DNA of 22,134 nt from Bacteroidales bacterium (GTDB lineage: Bacteria; Bacteroidota; Bacteroidia; Bacteroidales; P3). Positions 1 to 7,481 of this stretch are shown here, in pieces; position 1 is the first letter of the stretch, and every line of letters begins with the position of its first letter. Made by a program: the position numbers and the translations under genes. Under the pieces are notes generated by a model. It had not been told where the DNA came from, did not search any database, and was given only the letters and a program-made list of their open reading frames with translations. Location of the stretch: positions 1-22,134 of the forward strand of contig JAEEIS010000097.1 in the NCBI GenBank assembly GCA_016281475.1, given 5' to 3'.

Positions 1-180
1 ATCCACACTAAAACTACCAACAGAGGACTCTCTTTCCTCTAACTCTAGTTCTATTCCAATAGTGTCACCTAATTGTAAAAGATTATCTTCTTCTGCCAAC
101 CATTTAGTAAAGTCGTTAGCTTCGTGAGGCCAAACCGATCTCAAATCGGTAATTCTTGTCATCTTACCTAACTTATCCAT
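1..180 (-). CDS. DUF4268-type protein, N-terminal part (partial)
   Basis: The reading frame is open from an ATG at 180 down to base 1, where it leaves the window, so 60 codons are visible. The translation begins MDKLGKMTRITDLRSVWPHE, continues through DFTKWLAEEDNLLQLGDTIG and reaches a segment with LEERESSVGSFSVD. From memory, this resembles the N-terminus of DUF4268-domain proteins (a WPHE..DFT.WL..E..L motif, then an ERESSVG.FSVD strand leading into a PD-(D/E)XK-like region). That nuclease-like core would lie outside the window, so nuclease activity is inference. A second in-frame ATG at 162 (MTRITDLRS) is an alternative start, and the family more often begins close to that point. Codon use is AT-rich (AAT, TTA, AGA, GAA), unlike the C/G-ending codons of the genes that follow, which fits horizontal acquisition. 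No clear -7 box was found just upstream. Confidence 0.7.
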   Translation of the reverse strand, partial: MDKLGKMTRITDLRSVWPHEANDFTKWLAEEDNLLQLGDTIGIELELEERESSVGSFSVD

Positions 181-246
181 CGCATCTAATTTGCTTTATT
201 ACACGAATATTATATATATATTACTAATTCTGTAAAATACACTCTT

Positions 247-381
247 TTATACTGGATTCAACTCTCTTTTTCGGATTTCGAGGTTGAAATAGGTGCCAGG
301 CTTGGCAATGCCTTTCTCTTCGTCGAAGAGGTAGACGCGGCATTCCACCTCGGTCTTGATATGTAGTACTGATGTTCCCAT
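247..381 (-). pseudogene. 44-aa stub of a Bacteroidales repeat-protein N-terminus
   Basis: ATG at 381, TAA at 247-249. The peptide starts MGTSVLHIKTEVECRVYLFD and continues with a EEKGIAKPGTYFNLEIRK segment before ending RELNPV. I recall this opening (xxSILHIKTEVECxVxLFDEEKGIAxPGxYFNLEVRKG) from the start of much longer Bacteroidales proteins, so this looks like the first exported or adaptor-like segment of such a protein cut off by an early stop after IRKREL. The alternative is that it is a real small protein. A Bacteroidota -7 box lies about 60 nt upstream (443-450). GC content is higher than in the neighbouring partial gene at 1-180. No continuation of the family's downstream sequence can be seen between 246 and 181. 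Confidence 0.5.
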
Positions 382-416
382 ATTATCTACTGATATTATT
401 ATTACCCTACAATTTT

Positions 417-462
417 ACATTTTTTCGGATGAACTTTCTATGCAAAACTACATTTTTTCGGA
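417..462. repeat. 13-bp direct repeat around the -7 box
   Basis: ACATTTTTTCGGA occurs at 417-429 and again, identically, at 450-462, with start points 33 bp apart. The spacer contains the minus-strand -7 box. It could be a pair of regulator sites or a small duplication. Confidence 0.5.
443..450 (-). promoter_or_regulatory. -7 box TAGTTTTG for the 44-aa reading frame
   Basis: On the minus strand these bases read TAGTTTTG, matching the Bacteroidota -7 consensus TAnnTTTG. The box points at the ATG at 381. No convincing -33 TTTG is seen at the expected distance. The box starts at the edge of one of two copies of a 13-bp direct repeat, ACATTTTTTCGGA on the plus strand, at 417-429 and 450-462. Confidence 0.45.
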
Positions 463-475
463 CATATCTCTTATT

Positions 476-526
476 ACATACCCCCCGCCTTGCGGCGTAC
501 CCCTCTCAATAGGGGACGGCTGACGC
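476..526. repeat. Dispersed hairpin repeat, copy 1 (shared with 16354-16402)
   Basis: Starts ACATACCCCCCGC and ends GGGGACGGCTGACGC. It contains a short stem, CCCCT at 500-504 pairing with AGGGG at 511-515. The same outline (ACATACCCCCCGC, a CCCTC/GAGGG stem, then GGGGACGGCTGCCGC) recurs at 16354-16402. Neither copy encodes anything. Confidence 0.65.
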
Positions 527-551
527 AGTTTTTGCCTACCATTACTTACAC

Positions 552-585
552 ATAAGATTGCGAACGCAGGCGTTCGCAATCTTAT
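552..585. terminator. Perfect 16-bp hairpin downstream of valS
   Basis: ATAAGATTGCGAACGC at 552-567 is followed after 2 nt by its exact reverse complement at 570-585. It begins 24 nt beyond the valS stop (valS runs on the minus strand), so it most likely ends or protects the valS transcript. There is no clear U-run after the stem on the minus strand, so it is not a textbook intrinsic terminator. Position and stem are seen; the role is inferred. Confidence 0.55.
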
Positions 586-608
586 AATGTACAGAGTCTC
601 ATATCTTA

Positions 609-3317
609 TCAACCCAAAGCCTCAATCTGGGCTTTGAGGGCGGCTATCTTGCTTTCGGCATCGGCTTTCTTCTGGCGTTCGACGGCGACCACCTTCTCTG
701 GGGCTCCGTTGACGAATTTCTCGTTGCTCAGTTTCTTCATCACCGTGGCAAGGAAGCCTTCGGCATATGCCAATTCCTCTTGCAGTTTCTTCAGTTCCGC
801 ATCCTTGTCGATGTTGAGGCTGACGGGCACGAAGCATTCCGTGGTGCCAATCATGAAACTCAGCGCACCTTCCACCTTGTCGGTGACGCTCTCAATCTTG
901 CCCACATTGCCCAACTTGCAGATGATGCCGTTGAACATGGCAGGGCAGTTGCCCTTGATATAGAGGTCCAATGCCTCCTTGGGCGAAAGGCCCTTGCTGT
1001 TGCGCAGGTTACGCACGCCGGCAATAATCTCGCATGTCAGCTCGAAATCGTCGAGCATCCGCTGGTCGTAGAACACGCTGTGCGGCATGTGTTGCACCAT
1101 GATGCTAGTTCCTTCGGGGCGCTCCGCCAATGTGTGCCAAATTTCCTCAGTGACAAAGGGCATAAACGGATGCAGTATACGCATCAGTCGGTCGAAGATA
1201 CCGATGGTGGCCTCGTAGGTCTCCCGGTCGATAGGCGTGCCGTAGGCCGGCTTTATCATCTCTAAGTACCACGAGCAGAAGTCGTCCCACACCAGTTTGT
1301 AGCTCTTCATCAGTGCCTCACTTAGGCGGAACTCATCGAAGTCCTTTTCTATCTCCTCCAACACCTGTGCCATGCGCATCTCCATCCACTGCACGCTGAC
1401 GCTATTGTTGTAAAGAATGTCAGACTGGCCGGACTTATCCGACTTGTCGGAACCGTCCGACACTTCCCAACCCTTCACCAAGCGCAGGGCGTTCCAAATC
1501 TTATTGGAGAAGTTGCGGCCTTGCTCGCAGATGCTCTCGTCGAAGGGGATGTCGTTGCCCGCAGGGGCGGTGAGCAACATACCCATACGCACACCGTCGG
1601 CACCAAACTTCTCAATCAGTCCGATGGGGTCGGGGCTGTTGCCAAGGCTCTTCGACATCTTGCGCCCCAGTTTGTCGCGCACGATACCTGTGAAATAGAC
1701 ATGGTGGAAAGGCACCTCGTTGCGATACTCCTCGCCCGCCATAATCATACGCGCCACCCAGAAGAAGATGATGTCGGGCGCGGTGATAAGCGTGTCGGTG
1801 GGATAGTAATACTTAATCTCCTCGTTGTCGGGGTTGCGGATGCCGTCGAACAGGCTTATCGGCCACAGCCAGCTGCTGAACCATGTGTCGAGCACATCCT
1901 CGTCCTGCCGCAGGTCGTCGGCACTCTTCAGCGCACCGGGATGTTTCTCACATGCCAGGCGGAAGGCCTCTTCCTTCGTGGCGGCCACAACCACCTCGCT
2001 CTTGCCCTCCACATCGTAGTAGTAGGCCGGGATGCGGTGACCCCACCACAACTGGCGGCTGATGCACCAGTCCTTGATGTTCTCCAGCCAGTGGCGATAG
2101 GTGTTCTTAAACTTGGCGGGATGGAACTGGATGGTATCGTCCTCCACCACCTCGAGGGCCTTCTTCGCCACGTCGCTCATGTGCATGAACCACTGCGCGC
2201 TGAGTTTCGGCTCGATGACCGCGTCGGTACGCTCCGAATGGCCCACATTGTTGGTGTAATCCTCAATCTTCTCAATCAGTCCGGCCTCTTCGAGGTCCTT
2301 GACAATCTGCTTGCGGCAGGCAAAGCGGTCCATGCCCGCATACTGCAGGCCGTGCTCGTTGAGCGTGCCGTTGTCGTTAAAGATGTCGATGGTCTCGAGG
2401 CTGTACTTCAGGCCGAGATTGTAGTCGTTGATGTCGTGTGCTGGAGTGATTTTCAACGCACCCGTACCAAACTCGCGATCCACATACTCGTCCATGATAA
2501 TCTTCACCGAGCGTCCCACGCCGGGAACCACCACACGCTTGCCCTTCAGGGCAGTGTAGCGCGGGTCCTCGGGATGCACACACACGGCGGTATCGCCCAA
2601 GATGGTCTCGGGACGCGTGGTTGCCACCACGATATACAATCCCTTCTCATCCTTCTTGATACCCGACTCCTCAGACACTTCCGACAATTCCGACACCTCC
2701 GAGTCAAGATAATATCTCAGGTAGAACAACTTGCCGTGGCTCTCCTTGTATATCACCTCCTCGTCGCTGACGGCAGTCAGGGCCTTAGGGTCCCAGTTCA
2801 CCATACGCACTCCGCGATAGATGAGTCCCTTGTTGTAGAGGTCCACAAACACACGGATAACGCTCTCATATCGCACCTCGTCCATTGTGAAGGCAGTACG
2901 GTCCCAGTCGCACGAGGCACCCAATTTCCTCAACTGCTGCAGGATGATGCCTCCGTACTTCTCCTTCCACTCCCACGCATACTCCAAAAACTGGTCACGG
3001 CTCAGGTCGCGTTTCTCGATGCCACGCTCTTTGAGCATCGCCACCACCTTCGCTTCGGTGGAGATGCTGGCATGGTCGGTACCCGGTACCCAGCAGGCGT
3101 TAAAGCCCAGCATTCGGGCACGGCGTATCAGTACATCCTGAATGGTGTTGTTCAGCATGTGGCCCATGTGCAGCACGCCCGTCACGTTGGGCGGCGGGAT
3201 GACTATAGTATAAACCTTGCGGTTATCGGGTTCGGAATGAAAAAGTTTTTTCTCCAGCCAGAAGGAATACCATTTCTCTTCTACTATGCGGGGATCGTAT
3301 TTCGGTGCGATAGACAT
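609..3317 (-). CDS. valS: Valine--tRNA ligase (ValRS)
   Basis: Class I aminoacyl-tRNA synthetase that charges tRNA-Val in the cytoplasm and edits mischarged threonine. The 902-residue product has the HIGH-type motif HMGH at residues 50-53 inside [13 protein letters not shown]. The CP1 editing domain with [11 protein letters not shown] starts near residue 230. WWGHRIPAY and [10 protein letters not shown] follow, then KMSKS at 553-557. The anticodon-binding helical domain follows, and the C-terminus ends in the usual coiled-coil tail (about residues 835-902, rich in K, E and A). Two Ser-Asp/Glu-rich insertions, at residues 205-218 and 619-633, appear absent from other Bacteroidales ValRS proteins as I recall them and account for a length somewhat above the usual 875 or so. 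Each is encoded by a degenerate 9-bp tandem repeat. No promoter box is visible in the 116 nt upstream, so read-through from korAB is possible despite the intervening hairpin. Confidence 0.97.
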   Translation of the reverse strand: MSIAPKYDPRIVEEKWYSFWLEKKLFHSEPDNRKVYTIVIPPPNVTGVLHMGHMLNNTIQDVLIRRARMLGFNACWVPGTDHASISTEAKVVAMLKERGIEKRDLSRDQFLEYAWEWKEKYGGIILQQLRKLGASCDWDRTAFTMDEVRYESVIRVFVDLYNKGLIYRGVRMVNWDPKALTAVSDEEVIYKESHGKLFYLRYYLDSEVSELSEVSEESGIKKDEKGLYIVVATTRPETILGDTAVCVHPEDPRYTALKGKRVVVPGVGRSVKIIMDEYVDREFGTGALKITPAHDINDYNLGLKYSLETIDIFNDNGTLNEHGLQYAGMDRFACRKQIVKDLEEAGLIEKIEDYTNNVGHSERTDAVIEPKLSAQWFMHMSDVAKKALEVVEDDTIQFHPAKFKNTYRHWLENIKDWCISRQLWWGHRIPAYYYDVEGKSEVVVAATKEEAFRLACEKHPGALKSADDLRQDEDVLDTWFSSWLWPISLFDGIRNPDNEEIKYYYPTDTLITAPDIIFFWVARMIMAGEEYRNEVPFHHVYFTGIVRDKLGRKMSKSLGNSPDPIGLIEKFGADGVRMGMLLTAPAGNDIPFDESICEQGRNFSNKIWNALRLVKGWEVSDGSDKSDKSGQSDILYNNSVSVQWMEMRMAQVLEEIEKDFDEFRLSEALMKSYKLVWDDFCSWYLEMIKPAYGTPIDRETYEATIGIFDRLMRILHPFMPFVTEEIWHTLAERPEGTSIMVQHMPHSVFYDQRMLDDFELTCEIIAGVRNLRNSKGLSPKEALDLYIKGNCPAMFNGIICKLGNVGKIESVTDKVEGALSFMIGTTECFVPVSLNIDKDAELKKLQEELAYAEGFLATVMKKLSNEKFVNGAPEKVVAVERQKKADAESKIAALKAQIEALG
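1419..1463 (-). repeat. 9-bp minisatellite in valS, C-terminal copy
   Basis: On the minus strand the units GTGTCGGAC, GGTTCCGAC, AAGTCGGAT, AAGTCCGGC and CAGTCTGAC are consecutive and in frame. They encode V/G/K/K/Q-S-D/G triplets (residues 619-633, [15 protein letters not shown]). The block sits just after RLVKGWE, at the junction between the catalytic body and the anticodon-binding domain. Confidence 0.8.
2664..2705 (-). repeat. 9-bp minisatellite in valS, editing-domain copy
   Basis: On the minus strand, units of the form TCGGAGGTG, TCGGAATTG, TCGGAAGTG and TCTGAGGAG are consecutive. They encode a three-residue period S-E-V/L/E (residues 205-218, [14 protein letters not shown]). The block lies between the LRYYL strand and the strand before ATTRPET at the entry to the editing domain. 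The unit resembles the repeat at 1419-1463 (TCGGA core). Confidence 0.78.
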
Positions 3318-3320
3318 TTA

Positions 3321-3423
3321 AATTGAAAATTGAGAATTGAATAATAATTATTGAACAATTAAGAATTAAAAATTAAAAATTAAGACGGCTTCCGCCTCAA
3401 TTTTTAATTTTTAATTCTTAATT
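3321..3423. repeat. AT-rich intergenic repeat with 25-bp perfect inverted arms
   Basis: Arms at 3357-3381 and 3399-3423 (AATTAAGAATTAAAAATT... and its exact complement) are perfectly inverted over 25 bp, with a 17-nt loop containing CGGCTTCCG. Next to them, AATTGAAAATTGAGAATTGA at 3321-3340 belongs to the TTGAAAATTGA family found at other junctions here. The element fills almost the whole gap between korB and valS. It could attenuate or terminate the korAB message before valS. Confidence 0.8.
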
Positions 3424-3433
3424 TTTAATTGAC

Positions 3434-4465
3434 TCAGACTTCCCAAGTGTCGCCGGAGTTCAGCAGGTCGTCAACGCATTTGTACTTGCTGTTGGCCATA
3501 CACTCGTCCATCTGGTCTTCGTACAGTTCGGTATAGGAAGGCTTGGTGACATTGCGGATAACGCCCAGAGCCACAGGCAGGTCGCCGCTCATGCGGGCCA
3601 GCATCATGTGGATGCCTGTATCCTCGGTGTCCTCATGGTGAATCATGATATCGTCGATGGTGACACCGTTCTCACCGATAGTGACGGCCTCAAGGCAACG
3701 TCCGTTGAAACGGATGCCCTTGTTCTTCTCCTTGCCGAAAATCATGGGCTTGCCATTCTCCAGCACGATGGTGCGGTCGTCGCGCACAGCACGGTCGGTA
3801 ATGGCGGCGTGGGTCTTATCGTTAAATATCATGCAGTTCTGCAGCACTTCCACCACACTGGTGCCATCGTGCTTGGCAGCGGCCTCCATCACCTGCGAGG
3901 TCAGCGGAGGTACGCAGTCGAGCGAACGGGCGAAGAAAGTGCCCTGTGCACCCATCACCAGCTCACCGGGGTTGAACGGGTAGTCGATGGTGCCGAACGG
4001 CGAGGTCTTGGTAATCTGTCCAAACTTGGTAGTGGGGCTGTACTGGCCCTTGGTCAGACCGTAGATCTCATTGTTGAAAATGGTAATGTTGAAGTCCTGG
4101 TTACGACGCACGGCATGAATCAGGTGGTTGCCACCGATAGCCATCGAGTCGCCGTCGCCCATGTTCACCCACACGCTCAGCGCGGGATTGGCGAGCTTCA
4201 CGCCCGTGGCGATAGCGCAGGCACGACCGTGGATGCTGTGGAAGCCATAGGTGTCCACATAATAAGGAATACGCGATGAGCATCCGATACCGGACACCAT
4301 GCAGATATTCTCCTTCTTATGCCCAGTCTTGGGGAAGGTGTTCAACAGCGAGGAGAGGATGGCGTGGTCGCCGCAGCCCGGGCACCACTTCACCATCTGG
4401 TCGCTGGTAAAGTCAGCCTTTGTATAATCTTTGTCCGCTTTGGGAACGAAATGTCTCTTTGCCAT
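3434..4465 (-). CDS. korB: 2-oxoacid:ferredoxin oxidoreductase, beta subunit (TPP-binding)
   Basis: Beta subunit of the CoA-dependent 2-oxoacid (probably 2-oxoglutarate) ferredoxin oxidoreductase. It binds thiamine diphosphate and one 4Fe-4S cluster and works with the alpha subunit encoded just upstream. In the 343-residue product, WCPGCGDHA gives C28 and C31, GIGCSSR gives C62, and C211 (VLQNCM) is a likely fourth cluster ligand. GDGD at 103-106 and N131/N132 form the TPP/Mg motif, and GLTKGQYSPT at 136-145 is typical of the KorB branch rather than of pyruvate enzymes. The ATG at 4465 is 3 nt beyond the korA stop and has an AGGAGA Shine-Dalgarno (plus strand 4473-4478) inside the end of korA, so the two are almost certainly one translationally linked operon. 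Substrate choice (2-oxoglutarate versus another 2-oxoacid) is inferred from family resemblance. Confidence 0.93.
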   Translation of the reverse strand: MAKRHFVPKADKDYTKADFTSDQMVKWCPGCGDHAILSSLLNTFPKTGHKKENICMVSGIGCSSRIPYYVDTYGFHSIHGRACAIATGVKLANPALSVWVNMGDGDSMAIGGNHLIHAVRRNQDFNITIFNNEIYGLTKGQYSPTTKFGQITKTSPFGTIDYPFNPGELVMGAQGTFFARSLDCVPPLTSQVMEAAAKHDGTSVVEVLQNCMIFNDKTHAAITDRAVRDDRTIVLENGKPMIFGKEKNKGIRFNGRCLEAVTIGENGVTIDDIMIHHEDTEDTGIHMMLARMSGDLPVALGVIRNVTKPSYTELYEDQMDECMANSKYKCVDDLLNSGDTWEV

Positions 4466-4468
4466 GAC

Positions 4469-6310
4469 TTATTCTCCTAAAATTTTGGTGAAACATTCTT
4501 TTAACTCGCCAACCTCGAAGGGCAGACCCATAATCTTGTTGTACTGATGCATGGGGCAGTCGGGGAACTGTGTGCGGAGGTAGCCGAGGAACTGGCCGTT
4601 GTTCAGCTCGCAAACCACAATCTTCTTGTACTTGCGGAGGATGTCGCCGGTGTTCTTAGGCAGCGGGCAGATATAGTTGAAGTGCGTGTAGGCGACCTTC
4701 TTGCCCTCGTTGTTCATCTCCTCGACGGCGAGGGTGAGTGCGCCGGCAGTGCCGCCCCAACCCACCACCAGCAGGTCGGCATCGGGATTGCCCGTCACCT
4801 CCTGGTCGGGGATGTAGTTGGCCACGCGGTTCACCTTCTCCTGACGGTTGTAGGTCATCAAGGCGTGGTTCTCTGGGTCGGTGCTCAGAGGCCCGTCGGG
4901 GCATTTCTCCAAACCGCCCACGCGGTGGCGCAGGCCTTCCATTCCGGGCAGTGCCCATTCGCGTGCGAACGTCTCGGGGTCGCGACGGAACGGACGGTAG
5001 TCCGGGTCATTCGGCTTGGCCAGACGCGGCGTGATGCTCGGCAGGTCAGCCACCTTCGGGATGCGGAACAGCTGCGAGCCGTTGCCCAGATAGCCGTCGG
5101 TCAGCAGGATGACGGGGGTCATGTGCTCCAGAGCCAGCTTGGCAGCGGTATAGGCCCAGTAGAAGCAGTTCGCGCTGCTGCTGGCAGCCACCACGATAAG
5201 GGGAGCCTCGCCGTTGCGGCCATACAAGGCCTGGTTCAGGTCGCTCTGCTCGGTCTTGGTGGGCAGACCCGTGGAGGGACCGCCACGCTGCACATCAACA
5301 ACAACCAGAGGCAGCTCGGTCATCACCGCCAGACCCAAGGCCTCGCTCTTCAGCGACAGACCGGGACCAGACGTGCTGGTGCATGCCAGCGCGCCGGCAT
5401 AGCTCGCGCCGATGGCGGAGCAGATGCCCGCGATTTCGTCCTCAGCTTGGAACACTCTTGCGCCCAAGCCCTTGTTCTTAGCCAGCTCAACCATCACATC
5501 CGTGGCGGGAGTGATAGGATAGCTGCCCAGGAACAGGCGGCGGCCGCTGCGCTCAGCTGCGGCCAGCAGACCCCATGCCGTGGCAACGTTACCGGTAATG
5601 TTGCGGTAGCGTCCCTTGGGCATCTCGGAAGCCTTGGCAACCTCGAAGATGTGGCCGTGCACCACCTCCAGCTTGTCGGCATATTCGTAACCCTCGGTCA
5701 GCACAGCCTTGTTCAGCTTCACCACGTCGGGCTTCTTGGCAAACTTACGCTCCAGATAGGCAAACGTCTGGTCGAGCGTCTTGTGCGTCATATAGAAGAT
5801 GATGCCGAGGGCAAACATGTTGCGGCACTTGTCGGCAGTCTTCTTGTCGGCACCCTGCTCCTGGCCGATACGGGCGGTGAACGAAGTGACGGGAGCCTTG
5901 ACGATGGTATAGTCGCGCTCCATCTCGTCGCTGAAGGGGTTGTCCTTGTAGCCAGCCTTCTCCAGAGCCTCGTCGGTGAAGGTGTCGATATCCACTATCA
6001 CTGTGGCACCTTTCTTGGCCCACTTCATGTTCGACTTGAGGGAGGCGGGGTTCATGGCGACCAAGATGTCGCACTTGTCGCCCGAGCTGTAGATGTGGTT
6101 GCCCACATGCACCTGGTAGCCCGAAACGCCCGCGATGGTGTTGTGCGGAGCGCGGATTTCGGCAGGATAGTCCGGGAACGTGGCAATGTCGTTACCCGTG
6201 AGGGCTGAAGCGTCCGAGAACAGCGTTCCCGACAGCTGCATACCGTCACCAGAATCGCCAGCAAAGCGGACAACGATGTCGTCCTTTTTAACTATCTGAT
6301 TTGTAGACAT
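4469..6310 (-). CDS. korA: 2-oxoacid:ferredoxin oxidoreductase, fused gamma-alpha subunit
   Basis: The 613-residue product combines two domains. An N-terminal gamma domain (about residues 10-190) carries VRFAGDSGDGM at 15-24, FPDYPAEIRAP and CDILVAMNP. An alpha/pyrimidine-binding domain starts near residue 230, with YPITP at 264-268, the FQAEDEIA segment and TSTSGPGLSLKSE. A C-terminal transketolase-like domain ends ..FEVGELKECFTKILGE. With KorB it oxidatively decarboxylates a 2-oxoacid to acyl-CoA and reduces ferredoxin, or runs in the CO2-fixing direction in anaerobes. Gamma-alpha fusion and a length near 615 are usual for Bacteroidota KorA. A separate ferredoxin-like delta subunit gene is not seen next to it. 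The start at 6310 (MSTNQIVKKDDIVVRFAG) is about 40 nt downstream of a -7 box at 6355-6362. Confidence 0.93.
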   Translation of the reverse strand: MSTNQIVKKDDIVVRFAGDSGDGMQLSGTLFSDASALTGNDIATFPDYPAEIRAPHNTIAGVSGYQVHVGNHIYSSGDKCDILVAMNPASLKSNMKWAKKGATVIVDIDTFTDEALEKAGYKDNPFSDEMERDYTIVKAPVTSFTARIGQEQGADKKTADKCRNMFALGIIFYMTHKTLDQTFAYLERKFAKKPDVVKLNKAVLTEGYEYADKLEVVHGHIFEVAKASEMPKGRYRNITGNVATAWGLLAAAERSGRRLFLGSYPITPATDVMVELAKNKGLGARVFQAEDEIAGICSAIGASYAGALACTSTSGPGLSLKSEALGLAVMTELPLVVVDVQRGGPSTGLPTKTEQSDLNQALYGRNGEAPLIVVAASSSANCFYWAYTAAKLALEHMTPVILLTDGYLGNGSQLFRIPKVADLPSITPRLAKPNDPDYRPFRRDPETFAREWALPGMEGLRHRVGGLEKCPDGPLSTDPENHALMTYNRQEKVNRVANYIPDQEVTGNPDADLLVVGWGGTAGALTLAVEEMNNEGKKVAYTHFNYICPLPKNTGDILRKYKKIVVCELNNGQFLGYLRTQFPDCPMHQYNKIMGLPFEVGELKECFTKILGE

Positions 6311-6354
6311 ATTGTTATGTTTTAATTATTAAATTACACAATGTGTTGAGAATG

Positions 6355-6386
6355 CAAAGATACTAATTTTATTCCAAATAATTAAA
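6355..6386 (-). promoter_or_regulatory. Promoter of korAB
   Basis: CAAAGATA at 6355-6362 reads TATCTTTG on the minus strand, an exact match to the Bacteroidota -7 box TAnnTTTG. A TTTA element (6383-6386, minus strand) stands 20 bp upstream where the -33 TTTG is expected. Transcription would begin a few bases before 6350 and leave a short leader ahead of the korA ATG at 6310. Confidence 0.7.
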
Positions 6387-6726
6387 TTAAACAAAAAAAG
6401 ATGCAAAAAATGTCTGTTGAAACAACCACAACAATATAACCCACAACCTCTTGCAGCGTTCAAAACTTTCGCACCCCTCCACCCCCCTCTCTTCCTTCGC
6501 ACCTCCCCTGCCGTCTCCCCCTAGTAACTCCCTCCAAACTTCGCTCCTTCTTCACTCCATAGTTGCTCCTTCATTGCTATACCAGCGACAAACACACCCC
6601 TGATAGGAGTAAAGCGAATGATTTTAACTGGGAGTTTCGCACATCGGAGGGGCTGTGCCGTGAGGACTGCAGCGTAGCCCGGTGAGTAAAAAAAATATTA
6701 TAACAAGAAAAAAAATAGTGCCCATT

Positions 6727-6759
6727 TTTATCTTGAAACAGTTTTTTTGTGTATCTTTG
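6727..6759 (+). promoter_or_regulatory. Promoter of the MORN-S8 peptidase unit
   Basis: TATCTTTG at 6752-6759 is an exact -7 box, and TTTA at 6727-6730 lies 21 bp upstream in the -33 position. The ATG of the MORN gene is at 6780, so the leader would be only about 15 nt. Confidence 0.7.
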
Positions 6760-6779
6760 CAAAAAAATAATATCCACTT

Positions 6780-7445
6780 ATGAATACAAAACTATCATTT
6801 GTACTACTACTTACTGCGCTATTTATTAGCCAGTTGGGCTACGCACAGAAAGTGCGTTCCATGAAATACCGTAATGGAAATGTGTATACGGGCGAGTTCG
6901 ACGAGCGCACCCGACAGTCGGGCTACGGCACCATGATCTACGCCAACGGCGACATCTACGAGGGCCACTGGGTGAAAGGCAAGCAGAAAGGCGAAGGCGT
7001 ATACAAGTATGCCTCCGGCGGCCGCTACGAGGGCAACTGGGATGATGGCAAGATTGTAGGCAACGGCACCTTCTACTATGCCAACGGCGACGTCTTCAAG
7101 GGCGTATTCACTGACGGCGACAACCAGACTGGTCGCGGCACCTACACCTACGCCAAAGGCGGCAAATACGAGGGCGACATGGTCAACGGCATGCCCGACG
7201 GCGAGGGCACACGCGTGTGGCCCAACGGCGCCACCTACTCCGGGCAGTGGAAAGAAGGCAAGATGTCAGGCCAGGGCGAATACACCTATGCCAGCGGCGC
7301 ACGCTATGTGGGCGCATGGCTCAATGGCAAGCAGCACGGCGAGGGCGCCTACACCGACTCCGAAGGACAGACCACCCACGCCATCTACGAGAACGGCAAG
7401 GTGGTGAAAGACCTGGATGTCGTCGAGGAACCTGCAATGCCCTGA
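6780..7445 (+). CDS. Exported MORN-repeat protein
   Basis: 221 residues starting with a classical signal peptide (MNTKLSFVLLLTALFISQLG followed by YAQ), so it is exported to the periplasm or cell surface. From about residue 30 to 200 it consists of seven clear MORN units with a period near 23 residues: YRNGNVYTGEF, YANGDIYEGHW, YASGGRYEGNW, YANGDVFKGVF, YAKGGKYEGDM, WPNGATYSGQW and YASGARYVGAW. A degraded eighth unit follows, then an acidic tail (DLDVVEEPAMP). MORN repeats form beta-hairpin stacks that bind membranes or proteins, but no specific function can be assigned. The gene is 36 nt upstream of the S8 peptidase gene and shares its direction, so the two are probably co-transcribed. The start is supported by the signal peptide and the promoter 20 nt upstream. 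Confidence 0.85.
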   Translation: MNTKLSFVLLLTALFISQLGYAQKVRSMKYRNGNVYTGEFDERTRQSGYGTMIYANGDIYEGHWVKGKQKGEGVYKYASGGRYEGNWDDGKIVGNGTFYYANGDVFKGVFTDGDNQTGRGTYTYAKGGKYEGDMVNGMPDGEGTRVWPNGATYSGQWKEGKMSGQGEYTYASGARYVGAWLNGKQHGEGAYTDSEGQTTHAIYENGKVVKDLDVVEEPAMP

Positions 7446-7481
7446 TAGAAGGAATAAATCCAACTGATTAATATATATATT

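Larger units (their letters stand above)
6311..6779. other. Divergent intergenic region, pyrimidine-rich block
   Basis: 469 bp between korA (minus) and the MORN gene (plus), with one promoter at each end. The middle, about 6469-6555, is almost purely C and T on the plus strand. The minus strand there carries four runs of four or more G (within 6475-6522), separated by short and medium spacers. TTCGCAC occurs three times (6469, 6496 and 6635 areas). A 66-codon minus-strand frame at 6577-6777 has no recognisable features and is not called a gene. I see no tRNA or known riboswitch here. Confidence 0.5.

Noticed and set aside
1419..2705. Possible CRISPR-like array in valS
   Set aside because: Units are 9 bp, contiguous without spacers, degenerate and in frame with a conserved gene, so they are minisatellites.
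1521..3326. 601-codon plus-strand open frame opposite valS
   Set aside because: It is fully antisense to a gene with all ValRS motifs, has low-complexity composition rich in H, V, L and R, and shows no recognisable domain. It is a by-product of the codon bias of valS.
4547..6208. 553-codon plus-strand open frame opposite korA
   Set aside because: Antisense to a well-supported gene; composition typical of a mirrored GC-rich frame.
6577..6777. 66-codon minus-strand frame in the divergent region
   Set aside because: No family resemblance, overlaps the MORN promoter, and its start would lie within that promoter's leader region.
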